IMG/VR virus record: IMGVR_UViG_3300034683_000308
Span: 1-37,571 of that record
Length of the DNA stretch: 37,571 bases
DNA from: a virus
Strand: one strand, 5' to 3'
Part shown: piece after piece, positions 1-7,869 of the stretch
Position numbering within the stretch: the stretch's first letter is position 1
How the letters are laid out: each line of letters opens with the position of its first letter
Position numbers and translations under genes: made by a program
The notes under the pieces: model-generated
Databases searched by the model: none
What the model saw: the letters and a program-made list of their open reading frames with translations, nothing else
What the model was told of the DNA's origin: nothing

Positions 1-1
1 G

Positions 2-979
2 TTTATGGTAAGAGAAACTGAGGATATCTATATCTATAGGTATGATAGGAATTCTACTGCTTCTGAAGATTTAGTATATAATACTATATTAGCTCCTAAT
101 GATAATAAAGGAAGATTTATCAAAATTAATGGTATAAGTACTAATACATTTATAGATGATGCTGATACTTTAGATGGTTATCATGCCTCATATTTTGCAA
201 CTGCTACCGATTTGACTTCCCATACGTCTAACACAAACAACCCCCATAATGTAACTGCTGCTCAACTTGGCGCTACTAATATACTGGAGCAAATCAAAAC
301 TGTGGATGGGTCAAGCAGCGGGCTGGATGCAGACACTGTAGATGGCTTTGATACAAGTCAGACACCTGCTCCAAATGTGATAGTGCCTTTAGATGCAAAT
401 GGGGCTTTGGATTTAAGTGTGACTTATGTGAGAAGTAATGTTTATACATTCAGGCGAGTTGACTTGACTAACACAACGAGTGATTACATGTTGCAGGTGG
501 GGGAGGAAGCTTACATAAGTTTTAGTAATACAACGAGTGTGCCGTTGAGAATAGCGACGCAGAGCGGGACTTATTACGAATGTCATTTGGTTTGTAGTAA
601 TACTGGTGGAACTTCGGGTGGAACTTCGGGTGGAAAGGCAGCACATATTTTTTTAAATCCTAATAATACAACTTATAGCGATTCTTTTGTATATGCTGAA
701 GTTTTTCGGGTGCGTCCAAACATATATTCAAATTATCTCACTTATTCTGCTCTTAGATGTGGAACGGCGTTTGCAAGTTCTGCTTTTTATATAACAAATT
801 TTGTCCAATATAAAAATGTAAAAGGAATTTATGATACATATGGATTGAGTTACAATTATCCAGGTTTGGTCAGTTTTTCCACAGATTGGCGAGATACGAC
901 GACTACTTGGACTTCTCTTGGAACAATAACATTTCCACAATTAACATCAGGTTATGTTTTGGTTAGGAGGTTAGTATAA
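2..979 (+). CDS. Tail fibre protein, C-terminal part (starts at 37311)
   Basis: Continuation of the gene starting at 37311; the Met at base 5 is internal, being residue 68 of the 391-residue protein. Fibre signatures are visible: 'DADTLDGYHASYF', 'HTSNTNNPHNVTAAQLGA' and 'LDADTVDGFDTS', which are collagen-like/trimeric fibre linker motifs common in phage tail fibres. The C-terminal ~200 residues are rich in Ser, Thr, Tyr and Asn, as in a beta-structured receptor-binding tip, and contain a tandem GGTS repeat (bases 604-633). The stop overlaps the next start (TAATG), so the two genes are translationally coupled. Receptor recognition is inferred from position and composition. Confidence 0.85.
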   Translation, partial: FMVRETEDIYIYRYDRNSTASEDLVYNTILAPNDNKGRFIKINGISTNTFIDDADTLDGYHASYFATATDLTSHTSNTNNPHNVTAAQLGATNILEQIKTVDGSSSGLDADTVDGFDTSQTPAPNVIVPLDANGALDLSVTYVRSNVYTFRRVDLTNTTSDYMLQVGEEAYISFSNTTSVPLRIATQSGTYYECHLVCSNTGGTSGGTSGGKAAHIFLNPNNTTYSDSFVYAEVFRVRPNIYSNYLTYSALRCGTAFASSAFYITNFVQYKNVKGIYDTYGLSYNYPGLVSFSTDWRDTTTTWTSLGTITFPQLTSGYVLVRRLV

Positions 980-1566
980 TGAAGATATTTGCATATTTAC
1001 ATCCAGAACTTAATATACTTTGTTGCGCTTTACTTCCTGAAGCTGTCCCACAAGGAGTTAATGCTGTAGAATTGGAAGTAGAGAGTACTGATGATATTAT
1101 CCTTGACAACGGACAAATCAGAGTAAAAACAGAACAAGAAAAGCTTCAAGACAAAAAACAAGAATTATTACAAAAACTATCAAATGAAGCAAAAGCTTAT
1201 ATAGAAAAATACTATCCTGAACTAAAACAAAGGTCAGATGTTAGTGATAAAGATAATGGTGAAAGTTATTTATCACTACAAAATATAGATACAATACAGT
1301 TAAGAAAAGATATAACAGACGAAACAATTAAAAACTATCCTGACTTCACTGCTGCTTTAGATAACATACTCATTAAATACCAATCATCTACAAATCAACT
1401 TATAAATTACTGGCTAACACAAGAATTGAAAAGTGCGTTCAGAAATTATTTTGCCTTTCTTGTTAAACAAGAATACTACAACCTTGAAACTCAAATTAAC
1501 AACGCTACAAGCGAAGCAGAATTGCCAGCTATAACCTTTACAACTATCTTTCCTGAATGGCTATAG
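979..1566 (+). CDS. Putative tail fibre assembly chaperone
   Basis: 195 residues starting inside the TAATG overlap with the fibre stop. The N-terminal ~55 residues look beta-rich (Met-Lys-Ile-Phe-Ala-Tyr start, 'ILDNGQIRVKT'), the middle is a charged helical/coiled-coil segment (about 58-85), and the C-terminal half is helical and ends in 'TTIFPEWL'. An N-terminal beta unit followed by a helical region, directly downstream of a fibre gene, is the usual arrangement of tail fibre assembly proteins. No catalytic motif is visible. The function rests mainly on position; it could instead be a second small tail component. Confidence 0.5.
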   Translation: MKIFAYLHPELNILCCALLPEAVPQGVNAVELEVESTDDIILDNGQIRVKTEQEKLQDKKQELLQKLSNEAKAYIEKYYPELKQRSDVSDKDNGESYLSLQNIDTIQLRKDITDETIKNYPDFTAALDNILIKYQSSTNQLINYWLTQELKSAFRNYFAFLVKQEYYNLETQINNATSEAELPAITFTTIFPEWL

Positions 1567-1592
1567 TAGAAAAATAAAGAGGCTATTAGAAA

Positions 1593-2006
1593 ATGTTTAA
1601 TTTTATACCTGTTATAGGCACAGTATTAGATAAGGTATTTGGAGTAGTTGATAAGGCTATTCCTGATAAAGATTTGGCAACTAAACTAAAATCAGAGCTA
1701 CAAACAAGCTTACTAATAAAAGAGTATGATTTGATTACAAGGGAGCTTGAAAGCAAAAGTAATGTAATAATAGCTGAGGCTAAGTCAGAGAGTTGGCTTG
1801 CTCGCTCTTGGCGACCAATAACAATGCTAACATTCGTTGCTCTCATTACTGCCGATTGGCTTGGATTTACGGCAAGCAACCTTACCCATGAAATGAAACT
1901 AAAACTGTATGACATTATTCAGCTTGGTCTTGGTGGGTATGTCATTGGTAGAAGTGCCGAAAAGGTAGGCAGTGTAGTTGCTGAAACATTAAGGAAGGAT
2001 AAATGA
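1593..2006 (+). CDS. Holin, 3TM gene-transfer-release type
   Basis: 137 residues. A charged N-terminal part (about 1-70, 'VDKAIPDKDLATKLKSELQ') precedes 'SWLARSWRPITMLTFVAL', then a hydrophobic helix about 75-95 and another about 108-125, ending in a basic tail. The 'ARSWRPI' lead-in and this layout match the family described as 'holin of 3TMs, for gene-transfer release'. It opens a lysis cassette: holin, coiled-coil membrane protein, endopeptidase. It would permeabilise the inner membrane and release or activate the endolysin. The ATG follows a weak GAGG at 1580. Confidence 0.75.
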   Translation: MFNFIPVIGTVLDKVFGVVDKAIPDKDLATKLKSELQTSLLIKEYDLITRELESKSNVIIAEAKSESWLARSWRPITMLTFVALITADWLGFTASNLTHEMKLKLYDIIQLGLGGYVIGRSAEKVGSVVAETLRKDK

Positions 2007-2067
2007 GATACCTTACAAATGGTAAATATGAAATGTCAATAAGAAAAAAAGTTAGGTAGGAGGTGAT

Positions 2068-2457
2068 ATGGAGAAAGAGTTTTTAGACTTTAAGAATAAA
2101 ATGCTAATGGAAATGGCAGAAGTAAGGGCAGATATAAAGATAGTAACAGAAACACAAAAAGCACTTGCACAAACTATGGGAGAATTAAAAGAGCTAAATA
2201 AGAATTTTACCTCTGTTCTTACTCATCAAGAAAGACTACAACAAGATGTGCGCGACTTATATTTAAAATATAATACTATCCAAACAGAAACAAATAAACA
2301 GTTCGCACAATGCCCTGTTCATAGTCTTACTATGAAAAACTTGAAAGAAGAGGTGTATGAAATAAAGGATTTGATACGAAACAGAGATAAGACTTTAGCT
2401 GGTATAATTATAAGTATAGTAACATATGTAATTTTACAAGTATTAAAAATAATATAG
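2068..2457 (+). CDS. Tail-anchored coiled-coil protein, XhlA-like lysis accessory
   Basis: 129 residues behind a strong AGGAGGTGAT site. Residues 1-100 are a charged helix with coiled-coil character ('KALAQTMGELKELNKNF', 'KNLKEEVYEIKDLIRNRDK'). A single C-terminal transmembrane helix, about 108-127, ends the protein ('GIIISIVTYVILQVLKII'). This is the architecture of XhlA/BhlA-type holin partners, although it is longer than the usual 70-90 residues. Its place between holin and endolysin supports a lysis role. No lipobox is seen, so it is not an obvious o-spanin. Confidence 0.55.
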   Translation: MEKEFLDFKNKMLMEMAEVRADIKIVTETQKALAQTMGELKELNKNFTSVLTHQERLQQDVRDLYLKYNTIQTETNKQFAQCPVHSLTMKNLKEEVYEIKDLIRNRDKTLAGIIISIVTYVILQVLKII

Positions 2458-2466
2458 GAGAATAGT

Positions 2467-2817
2467 ATGTTTGATTACTTTAAGATAGAAGAATTTGCTT
2501 GCTCTTGTTGTGGTAAAAATGAAATAGACCCACAATTTGTAAAAAAATTAGATGATGCAAGAAGATTAGCAAAAATTCCTTTTATAATTACATCAGGCTA
2601 TAGGTGTGAAAAGCATAATAAAGAAGTTGGCGGAAGCCCTAATAGCTCTCATTTAAAGGGAATTGCTGTTGATATATCTTGTCAAACTTCTACAAGTAGA
2701 TACTTAATAGTAAATGCTTTAATTAGAGCAGGGTTTAATAGGATAGGTATAGCTAAAGATTTTATACATTGTGATATTGACAAAGATAAACCACAAGAGG
2801 TTATTTGGGTATATTAA
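2467..2817 (+). CDS. Endolysin, M15-family peptidase
   Basis: 116 residues, a single catalytic domain. The M15 zinc signature is present: 'SSHLKGIAVDIS' supplies His62 and Asp69, and 'HCDID' supplies His101. 'ITSGYRCEKHNKEVGG' precedes it as in other phage D-Ala-D-Ala/L-Ala-D-Glu peptidases. An N-terminal 'FACSCCGKNEI' carries three Cys near the start, a frequent feature of this phage subgroup. It should cleave peptide cross-links of peptidoglycan. No signal peptide or SAR segment is present, so release depends on the holin at 1593. The product is a minimal enzyme with no cell-wall binding domain. Confidence 0.9.
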   Translation: MFDYFKIEEFACSCCGKNEIDPQFVKKLDDARRLAKIPFIITSGYRCEKHNKEVGGSPNSSHLKGIAVDISCQTSTSRYLIVNALIRAGFNRIGIAKDFIHCDIDKDKPQEVIWVY

Positions 2818-2828
2818 AGGATAGGAGT

Positions 2829-4364
2829 ATGTTAGTAAATAACTGTTTTCAAGGTTTAAATAAAAAGTTAGCTCCTCATTTATTACAACCTAATGAGGCA
2901 CAAATATTAGTTAATACTGAAATAGACAGAGGAGTTATAGAATCTACTAAAGATTTAACTAATACTAATATTTCTGCTAACAAATATATCTATTATTTTG
3001 AAAATACTTGGCTATCAAGTAATAACTATAGAAATTATACTGAATACAATGAAGTTCTATACTATACTGAGGAAGGACAAAAGCCTAAAAAATATTCTAG
3101 TGGACAAGAAAATTTTATTGGTATTGAACCTCCAGACGCTGCACCTACTTTAACAGAGACTACTGGTTCAAATATAAAAAAAGGTTATATATATGATTAT
3201 GTATACACTTATTATAATATTAATGATGGTACTGAGTCTAAACCTTCGCCATCAGCTGAACTAAACTTAGCAGGTTCTGGTACAGCGGCAATTATTATAG
3301 GTAATATAAAGCAACCTATAGACCCACAAATTACACATATAAAAGTATATAGATTAGGTGAGCATTTAACTGATTACTCATTAGTTGAAACGCTTGATAT
3401 TAAATCATTAACTTGGACTAGTGGTGTTACTTCTTGGACTGATGATGTATCAGAAATTAATATAGAAGGAGATATATTAACTTCTTGGGATAACGATACT
3501 CCACCAGCAAATTTAAAGTATATTACTAAATATCTAACTATGCTATTTGGTGCTGAAGGTAATACGTTATATTTTACTAAACCTGCTTATCCTAATTATT
3601 GGCCTAATTATATAATATTTGATGATATAATTACAGGTATAGGCCCAACAGCTAATGGATTACTTATATTTACTAAATATGAAACTTATATATTAGTTGG
3701 AACTACTCCTGATAATATGTATAGATATTTATTAAATGGCGCTTATGGTTGTATTGAGCATAATACCATAAAATATACTAATAATACATTATTATGGATG
3801 TCAGAAGATGGTATTTGTGCTTCTAATGGTGGTGAAATTATTATATTAACTAAAAATAAATTAGGTAAATTAGCTATAACACCTATAAATGCTGAAGTTT
3901 ATGATGAGCAATATTTTTTACAACATTCTAATGGTATAATTGTTATTGATTTTAGACTAAAAGAATTAGGGTTTAATATTAGGGAATATAGTATTAATTC
4001 AGAATATTTACATAAATCAGAGAATAAGCTTTATTCTTATTATAATGGCTATATTTATGAATGGTATACTGGTAATGAGCTTCAATTACAGTATAAATCC
4101 CCGGCTTTAACTGAAGGCTTTATTTCTATGCTAAAACAATATAAAATTGTATATATTAGCTATAAGGGGGATTTTACCATAAATATTTATATCGATGGTA
4201 ATTTAGTTAATTCATATATTATAAGTGCTCAGAATATTAAAACAGACGAGGTTAAAATTCCTACAGATTTACAAGAAGGCTATTATTTTGAAATTGAATG
4301 CATAGGTACTGGTGTTATATATGAAATAGAGTTTAAAGTAGCGGGGAGAGCAAATGGCAGATAA
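2829..4364 (+). CDS. Tail nozzle/hub-like structural protein
   Basis: 511 residues from the ATG at 2829, preceded by AAGGATAGGAG. The frame can extend 8 codons upstream to a TTG inside the endolysin gene, which is less likely. The protein is beta-rich and Tyr/Asn-rich. 'GNTLYFTKPAYPNYWPNYIIF', then 'ITGIGPTANGLLIFTKYETYILVG' and 'GCIEHNTIKYTNNTLLWMSEDGI', are the type of blades seen in podophage tail tubular B/nozzle proteins and P22 gp10-like stabilisation proteins. It would form the distal tail tube closing the DNA channel. The family call rests on pattern; the structural role is firm from context. It overlaps the next gene by 11 bases. Confidence 0.65.
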   Translation: MLVNNCFQGLNKKLAPHLLQPNEAQILVNTEIDRGVIESTKDLTNTNISANKYIYYFENTWLSSNNYRNYTEYNEVLYYTEEGQKPKKYSSGQENFIGIEPPDAAPTLTETTGSNIKKGYIYDYVYTYYNINDGTESKPSPSAELNLAGSGTAAIIIGNIKQPIDPQITHIKVYRLGEHLTDYSLVETLDIKSLTWTSGVTSWTDDVSEINIEGDILTSWDNDTPPANLKYITKYLTMLFGAEGNTLYFTKPAYPNYWPNYIIFDDIITGIGPTANGLLIFTKYETYILVGTTPDNMYRYLLNGAYGCIEHNTIKYTNNTLLWMSEDGICASNGGEIIILTKNKLGKLAITPINAEVYDEQYFLQHSNGIIVIDFRLKELGFNIREYSINSEYLHKSENKLYSYYNGYIYEWYTGNELQLQYKSPALTEGFISMLKQYKIVYISYKGDFTINIYIDGNLVNSYIISAQNIKTDEVKIPTDLQEGYYFEIECIGTGVIYEIEFKVAGRANGR

Positions 4365-5214
4365 AATACAAATACCATTTAACATTAAAAATGAGGCAGA
4401 AATTAAAAGAGTATTAACTAATATTCTTACAAATATGATTACAAATAGTGAGTCTAAAACTTTAAAAGATTTAACAGACGAGAACAAAGCTTTAATATTG
4501 GCTATTATTAAAGGTGCTGGATTAGAAATAGATGGTTCATATAAAACTCCTGAGAATACTTATTATTTAGACTCTGCAACTTCACTAAAAATTGCTGATA
4601 TATTATTAGACTCAGAACTTAAAATAGCTAATGATAATATTACACAAAATGCTGCTGGTATATTAGATTTACAAAATAGAATTATAGATGTATATGAATC
4701 TATGGCTTTTACAGTAAATGATGTAGAATTAAATATTACTCCTGATTCGCCTATTACTAAAAGTGTTGTTTATGATTATGATAGGCATGCTATATCTTTT
4801 ACAAATGATGCGGATTTATCTGATGATTATACTATTTATATGTCAGTACAAATTCCAAGAGGTTACAAATTAGGCACAGATATTATACCAGAATTATATT
4901 GGATTCAAGAAGTTCCTGGCGATGTTGTTTGGAATATAACTTATAGAATATATCATCCTGGAGAGGCTATACCAGGGTGGACTACTATAGCCTCTACTGG
5001 AACTAAATATACTTATAGTTCAGGAACTTTATTACAAACTTCTACTTTTGAGGCTATAAGCGGTTCTGCAATAGTTGATACAGATGTGCAAATAGATATT
5101 AGAATTAGCAGGAATGCAAATAATGCTAATGATACTCTTAATGGTAACGCTTATTTTAAATCCTTATTACTTTGGGTTTGCACTGATAAATTAGGTATAG
5201 ATTCACACGCATAA
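4354..5214 (+). CDS. Beta-sandwich virion protein, possible second fibre/adhesin
   Basis: 286 residues; ATG follows GGGGAGAG within the end of the previous gene. Residues 1-130 are helical and polar ('EAEIKRVLTNILTNMI'). About 155-286 form a beta-rich module with 'IPELYWIQEVPGDVVWNITYRIY', 'YTYSSGTLLQTSTFEAI' and a closing 'LLLWVCTDKLGIDSHA'. I have the impression of similar modules (W-Y-rich strands, 'YSSGTLLQ', terminal 'DKLG') in phage tail or fibre proteins of unknown function. A short helical attachment domain followed by a beta head suits a small fibre or tail appendage. No enzyme motif is seen. The function is inferred. Confidence 0.5.
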   Translation: MADKIQIPFNIKNEAEIKRVLTNILTNMITNSESKTLKDLTDENKALILAIIKGAGLEIDGSYKTPENTYYLDSATSLKIADILLDSELKIANDNITQNAAGILDLQNRIIDVYESMAFTVNDVELNITPDSPITKSVVYDYDRHAISFTNDADLSDDYTIYMSVQIPRGYKLGTDIIPELYWIQEVPGDVVWNITYRIYHPGEAIPGWTTIASTGTKYTYSSGTLLQTSTFEAISGSAIVDTDVQIDIRISRNANNANDTLNGNAYFKSLLLWVCTDKLGIDSHA

Positions 5215-5241
5215 TGTATTAAATTAAAAAGGATATGTAAA

Positions 5242-5658
5242 ATGTCAAAATTTAGCATATATTATATTAAAGAAGAGGACTTAGATAAATTAATAGATTT
5301 ATATAAGAAAATGCATGAAAATATAAACTATGGGCTTTTACCAGCACAAATAGAGAAAGAATGTTTGCAATTTATTAGTAAGGTAGGAAGTATAGTACTT
5401 GGTTTATATAAAGAAAATGAACTAGTAGGTTTTTTTATAGGCCATCCATTAGACTCAGAAGTATTCTTTTGGTCAAGCCTATATATAGAACCTAAATACA
5501 GATTTAAAGCTAAGGATTTAATAGATACTGGAATTGATATAATAAGACAAGCAGGATTTAAAAAGTGGAGGGCTGAAAGTGCCACTAAAGAAGGCCAAAA
5601 TATTATATCTAGATATAAAGGTAAAATAATAGCTATACATTACGAAGCGGAGGTATAG
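5242..5658 (+). CDS. GNAT-fold protein (T7 gp13-like position)
   Basis: 138 residues. The order of elements is GNAT-like: 'YYIKEEDLDKLIDLYKKMHE' (beta1-alpha1), 'GSIVLGLYKENELVGFFIGHPL' (beta2-3), 'VFFWSSLYIEPKYRFKAKDLIDTGIDIIRQAGFKKW' (beta4-alpha3). The usual Q/R-x-x-G-x-G/A acetyl-CoA loop is not recognisable ('RFKAKD' stands in its place), so catalysis is doubtful. Podophages of the T7 type often carry a GNAT-like protein next to the tail tubular and internal virion genes, and it is assembly- or virion-associated there. The same location here supports that role rather than an active transferase. Confidence 0.6.
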   Translation: MSKFSIYYIKEEDLDKLIDLYKKMHENINYGLLPAQIEKECLQFISKVGSIVLGLYKENELVGFFIGHPLDSEVFFWSSLYIEPKYRFKAKDLIDTGIDIIRQAGFKKWRAESATKEGQNIISRYKGKIIAIHYEAEV

Positions 5659-5757
5659 ATGAGAGAAAAGGTAGAACCTAAAGAACATAAAATAAAGAAG
5701 TCTAATTTAACTGAAGCTTTTGAAAATACTAATGCAAAAACTCGTGGAGGTAAATAA
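5659..5757 (+). CDS. Basic 32-residue microprotein
   Basis: A 32-codon frame begins with the ATG directly after the GNAT stop (TAGATG) and ends in a TAATG overlap with the next gene, so it fills the gap exactly. GGAGG at 5647 lies about 7 bases upstream of the ATG. The product is Lys/Glu-rich ('MREKVEPKEHKIKKSNLTEA') and ends in 'RGGK'. No domain is recognised. The tight packing and ribosome binding site support translation. It may be a minor internal protein or serve mainly to couple translation of its neighbours. Confidence 0.55.
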   Translation: MREKVEPKEHKIKKSNLTEAFENTNAKTRGGK

Positions 5758-6380
5758 TGGGTGGAGTTGTTAGAACTGTAACAGACGCTATTGGTCTAAC
5801 AGACTATTCAGGTGCGGCAAAAGCCCAAGAAGCTGCTGCAGATGCTGCTAAAGCAGGCGTAGCTCTATCAGCTGAGCAAGTAGAGTTTATGAAAGAGCAA
5901 TATAATGACTGGAAAGCTATATTTGGTGATTTAACTGAAACATTAGGTGATTATTTTAAATCTCTTGAACCTGATGATGTAATAGCACCTAAAATACAGT
6001 CTATAAATAAAGAATTAGCTAAAGCTAAGGAGAATATAGAAGTTACATTAGCTCAAAAAGGTTTAGACAAGAGCTCTATTGCAGAAAAAGCTTTAACCTC
6101 ACTAGAAGTAGCAGGAGCCCAACAAAGAGCCATAGCTAGAGCTACTGCTGAAGATGAAGTAAGAGCAAAACAAATGGGTTTCTTAGGATTAGGTTTAGGT
6201 CAAGGTACTCAAATGTTAGGTCAAATAAATATGGCCGGACAAACAGCAGTTAATGCCACCGGAGCATTAGCAGGAGTTAATAGCCAATATGCTAATACAC
6301 TATGGCAAGGTAGCCAAGGTGTTATTAATAGTATTCTTCAAGGCGCTGCTACTGGTGGAACTTATGCTATGTTAAAATAA
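5757..6380 (+). CDS. Internal virion protein, DNA-ejection type (T7 gp14-like)
   Basis: 207 residues rich in Ala, Gly and Gln. 'MGGVVRTVTDAIGLTDYSGAAKAQEAAADAAKAG' at the N-terminus and the Gly/Ala-rich C-terminal third ('GFLGLGLGQGTQMLGQIN') are characteristic of small podophage internal virion/DNA-transfer proteins such as T7 gp14 and P22 gp7-type proteins. The middle (70-150) is helical. It would be ejected with the DNA and help make a channel across the envelope. GTGGAGG precedes the start. The family call is from composition and position between tail and portal genes. Confidence 0.65.
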   Translation: MGGVVRTVTDAIGLTDYSGAAKAQEAAADAAKAGVALSAEQVEFMKEQYNDWKAIFGDLTETLGDYFKSLEPDDVIAPKIQSINKELAKAKENIEVTLAQKGLDKSSIAEKALTSLEVAGAQQRAIARATAEDEVRAKQMGFLGLGLGQGTQMLGQINMAGQTAVNATGALAGVNSQYANTLWQGSQGVINSILQGAATGGTYAMLK

Positions 6381-6392
6381 GAGGAGATAGCT

Positions 6393-7859
6393 ATGGGTTT
6401 TGGTGAAGGTGTAGCGCAAGGTATACAATTAGCTTTAACTAAAAAGCAGATTGATATCCAAAGCCAATATTTAGATTTAAAAAGACAAGAGGTTGACGCA
6501 CAAAATAAGAGAATAGAAGCTGAACTATTAGGGGCTGGCTATGTTAAAGATGACTCAGGTAAATGGGTTCCTGGTGAATTACTTAAAAATAAACAGCAGT
6601 TAGAAATTGAAAAGATTAATGCTGATTTAGAAACACTAAAGCTTGAAAATAATAAATATAAAACATTATGGCAGCACGTAGCAGCTCAAACTACAGCAGA
6701 TGCACTAGTTAAATCAGTTGAAGCTGGTGACCCAAGGTATATAAATGCTCTACCTGAATATACTAAAAATTTATTTGAATTCAAAAAGATAAGACCTTTT
6801 AATCCTGTAGACCCTAAGGCTGAGCAATATTTAAGAACTATACATAAAAGATTTTTAGAGAGTCCTTTAGTAGCTGAGTATTTAACACAAGCAGGAATAG
6901 ACAAAGAGCAAATAAAAGATTTTAATAATTTTAAAGATATAGCTATACAAAATGCTAAAACATTAAATAAATTGGTAGGTATTTCTGAATTTTTAGATGG
7001 AAAAGAAGATGTAGTGTTATACCCAGAAATTGCTACTATAATAGGTGCTAAGCGTTTTGTAGCAGATAGTCAATTTAATTATATGGTTGATGCTTTTAAG
7101 TCTTTAACAAATGCTACTTCTAAAACATATCAGCCTTCTGTATATGAGCTTAAAAAAAGAGATATTGAAGCATATCAAAGAGAAATAGAGTCTTGGGGTA
7201 AAAATAAAGGCTTAAATGGGATAGAGCCTAAAGCATTAACACCTGAGCAAAAAGGTAAAGTATTTGACTATATGTGGACTAAAGGTATTAAGCTAGACTC
7301 ACAAGATAAGAAAATAATAGAAAGTGTAAACAAAATGGTAAGCCTTGCTGACTCTGCGTCTAAGCTAACACCAGACCAATTAGGACCTATAGATAAAAAA
7401 GTATTTGATATTAAGAAATATTTAGGTATAGACCCTGATAGTGCTGAATCTGTATTAGCTTATAATTTAATTAAGTCTACTTTAAGACATGCTTTATTTG
7501 GCTCTGCTTTAACAGAAGCAGAAATTAAGTCCTTTGAAGATGCTTTTGCTAATCTAAACCAAAGACCTGAGGTTATATTTAAAGGCTTAGCGAATATGTA
7601 TAAGCAAATACATGGGCAATTACAATCTGTAATTGATACTAATGACCCATATATTACTATTCCTTTATTTGGTGGTATGGTAAGTGATATTAATAGTATT
7701 ATAGATAGACTTAATAATTTAGCTAAAAAATATGGTACTAAAGCAGGCGCGAAACCGGAAACGCCTAGACTTGTATCACCTGATGCTATTAATGTTAATA
7801 CTCCTACTGATACTCCTGCTGAATCAATAAAGAAAAATCCTTTTTATATACAAAACTAG
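6393..7859 (+). CDS. Putative internal virion protein
   Basis: 488 residues behind AGAGGAGATAGCT. The N-terminus 'MGFGEGVAQGIQLALTKKQ' followed by a long Gln/Glu/Lys helix (about 20-80) is a pattern shared by phage internal or ejection proteins. The remainder is helical with no enzymatic motif. The C-terminal ~40 residues are Pro/Thr/Asn-rich and probably disordered. It lies between the gp14-like protein and the portal, in the region where gp15-like proteins are encoded in T7-type phages. The specific role is not recognised. Confidence 0.5.
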   Translation: MGFGEGVAQGIQLALTKKQIDIQSQYLDLKRQEVDAQNKRIEAELLGAGYVKDDSGKWVPGELLKNKQQLEIEKINADLETLKLENNKYKTLWQHVAAQTTADALVKSVEAGDPRYINALPEYTKNLFEFKKIRPFNPVDPKAEQYLRTIHKRFLESPLVAEYLTQAGIDKEQIKDFNNFKDIAIQNAKTLNKLVGISEFLDGKEDVVLYPEIATIIGAKRFVADSQFNYMVDAFKSLTNATSKTYQPSVYELKKRDIEAYQREIESWGKNKGLNGIEPKALTPEQKGKVFDYMWTKGIKLDSQDKKIIESVNKMVSLADSASKLTPDQLGPIDKKVFDIKKYLGIDPDSAESVLAYNLIKSTLRHALFGSALTEAEIKSFEDAFANLNQRPEVIFKGLANMYKQIHGQLQSVIDTNDPYITIPLFGGMVSDINSIIDRLNNLAKKYGTKAGAKPETPRLVSPDAINVNTPTDTPAESIKKNPFYIQN

Positions 7860-7869
7860 GGGCTAAAAT

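Noticed and set aside
2805-2828. Upstream TTG start for the tail nozzle-like gene
   Set aside because: It lies within the endolysin end. The ATG at 2829 has its own upstream Shine-Dalgarno and is preferred.
5242-5658. Active acetyltransferase
   Set aside because: The fold order fits GNAT, but the acetyl-CoA-binding loop motif is not recognisable, so only a GNAT-like structural role is proposed.
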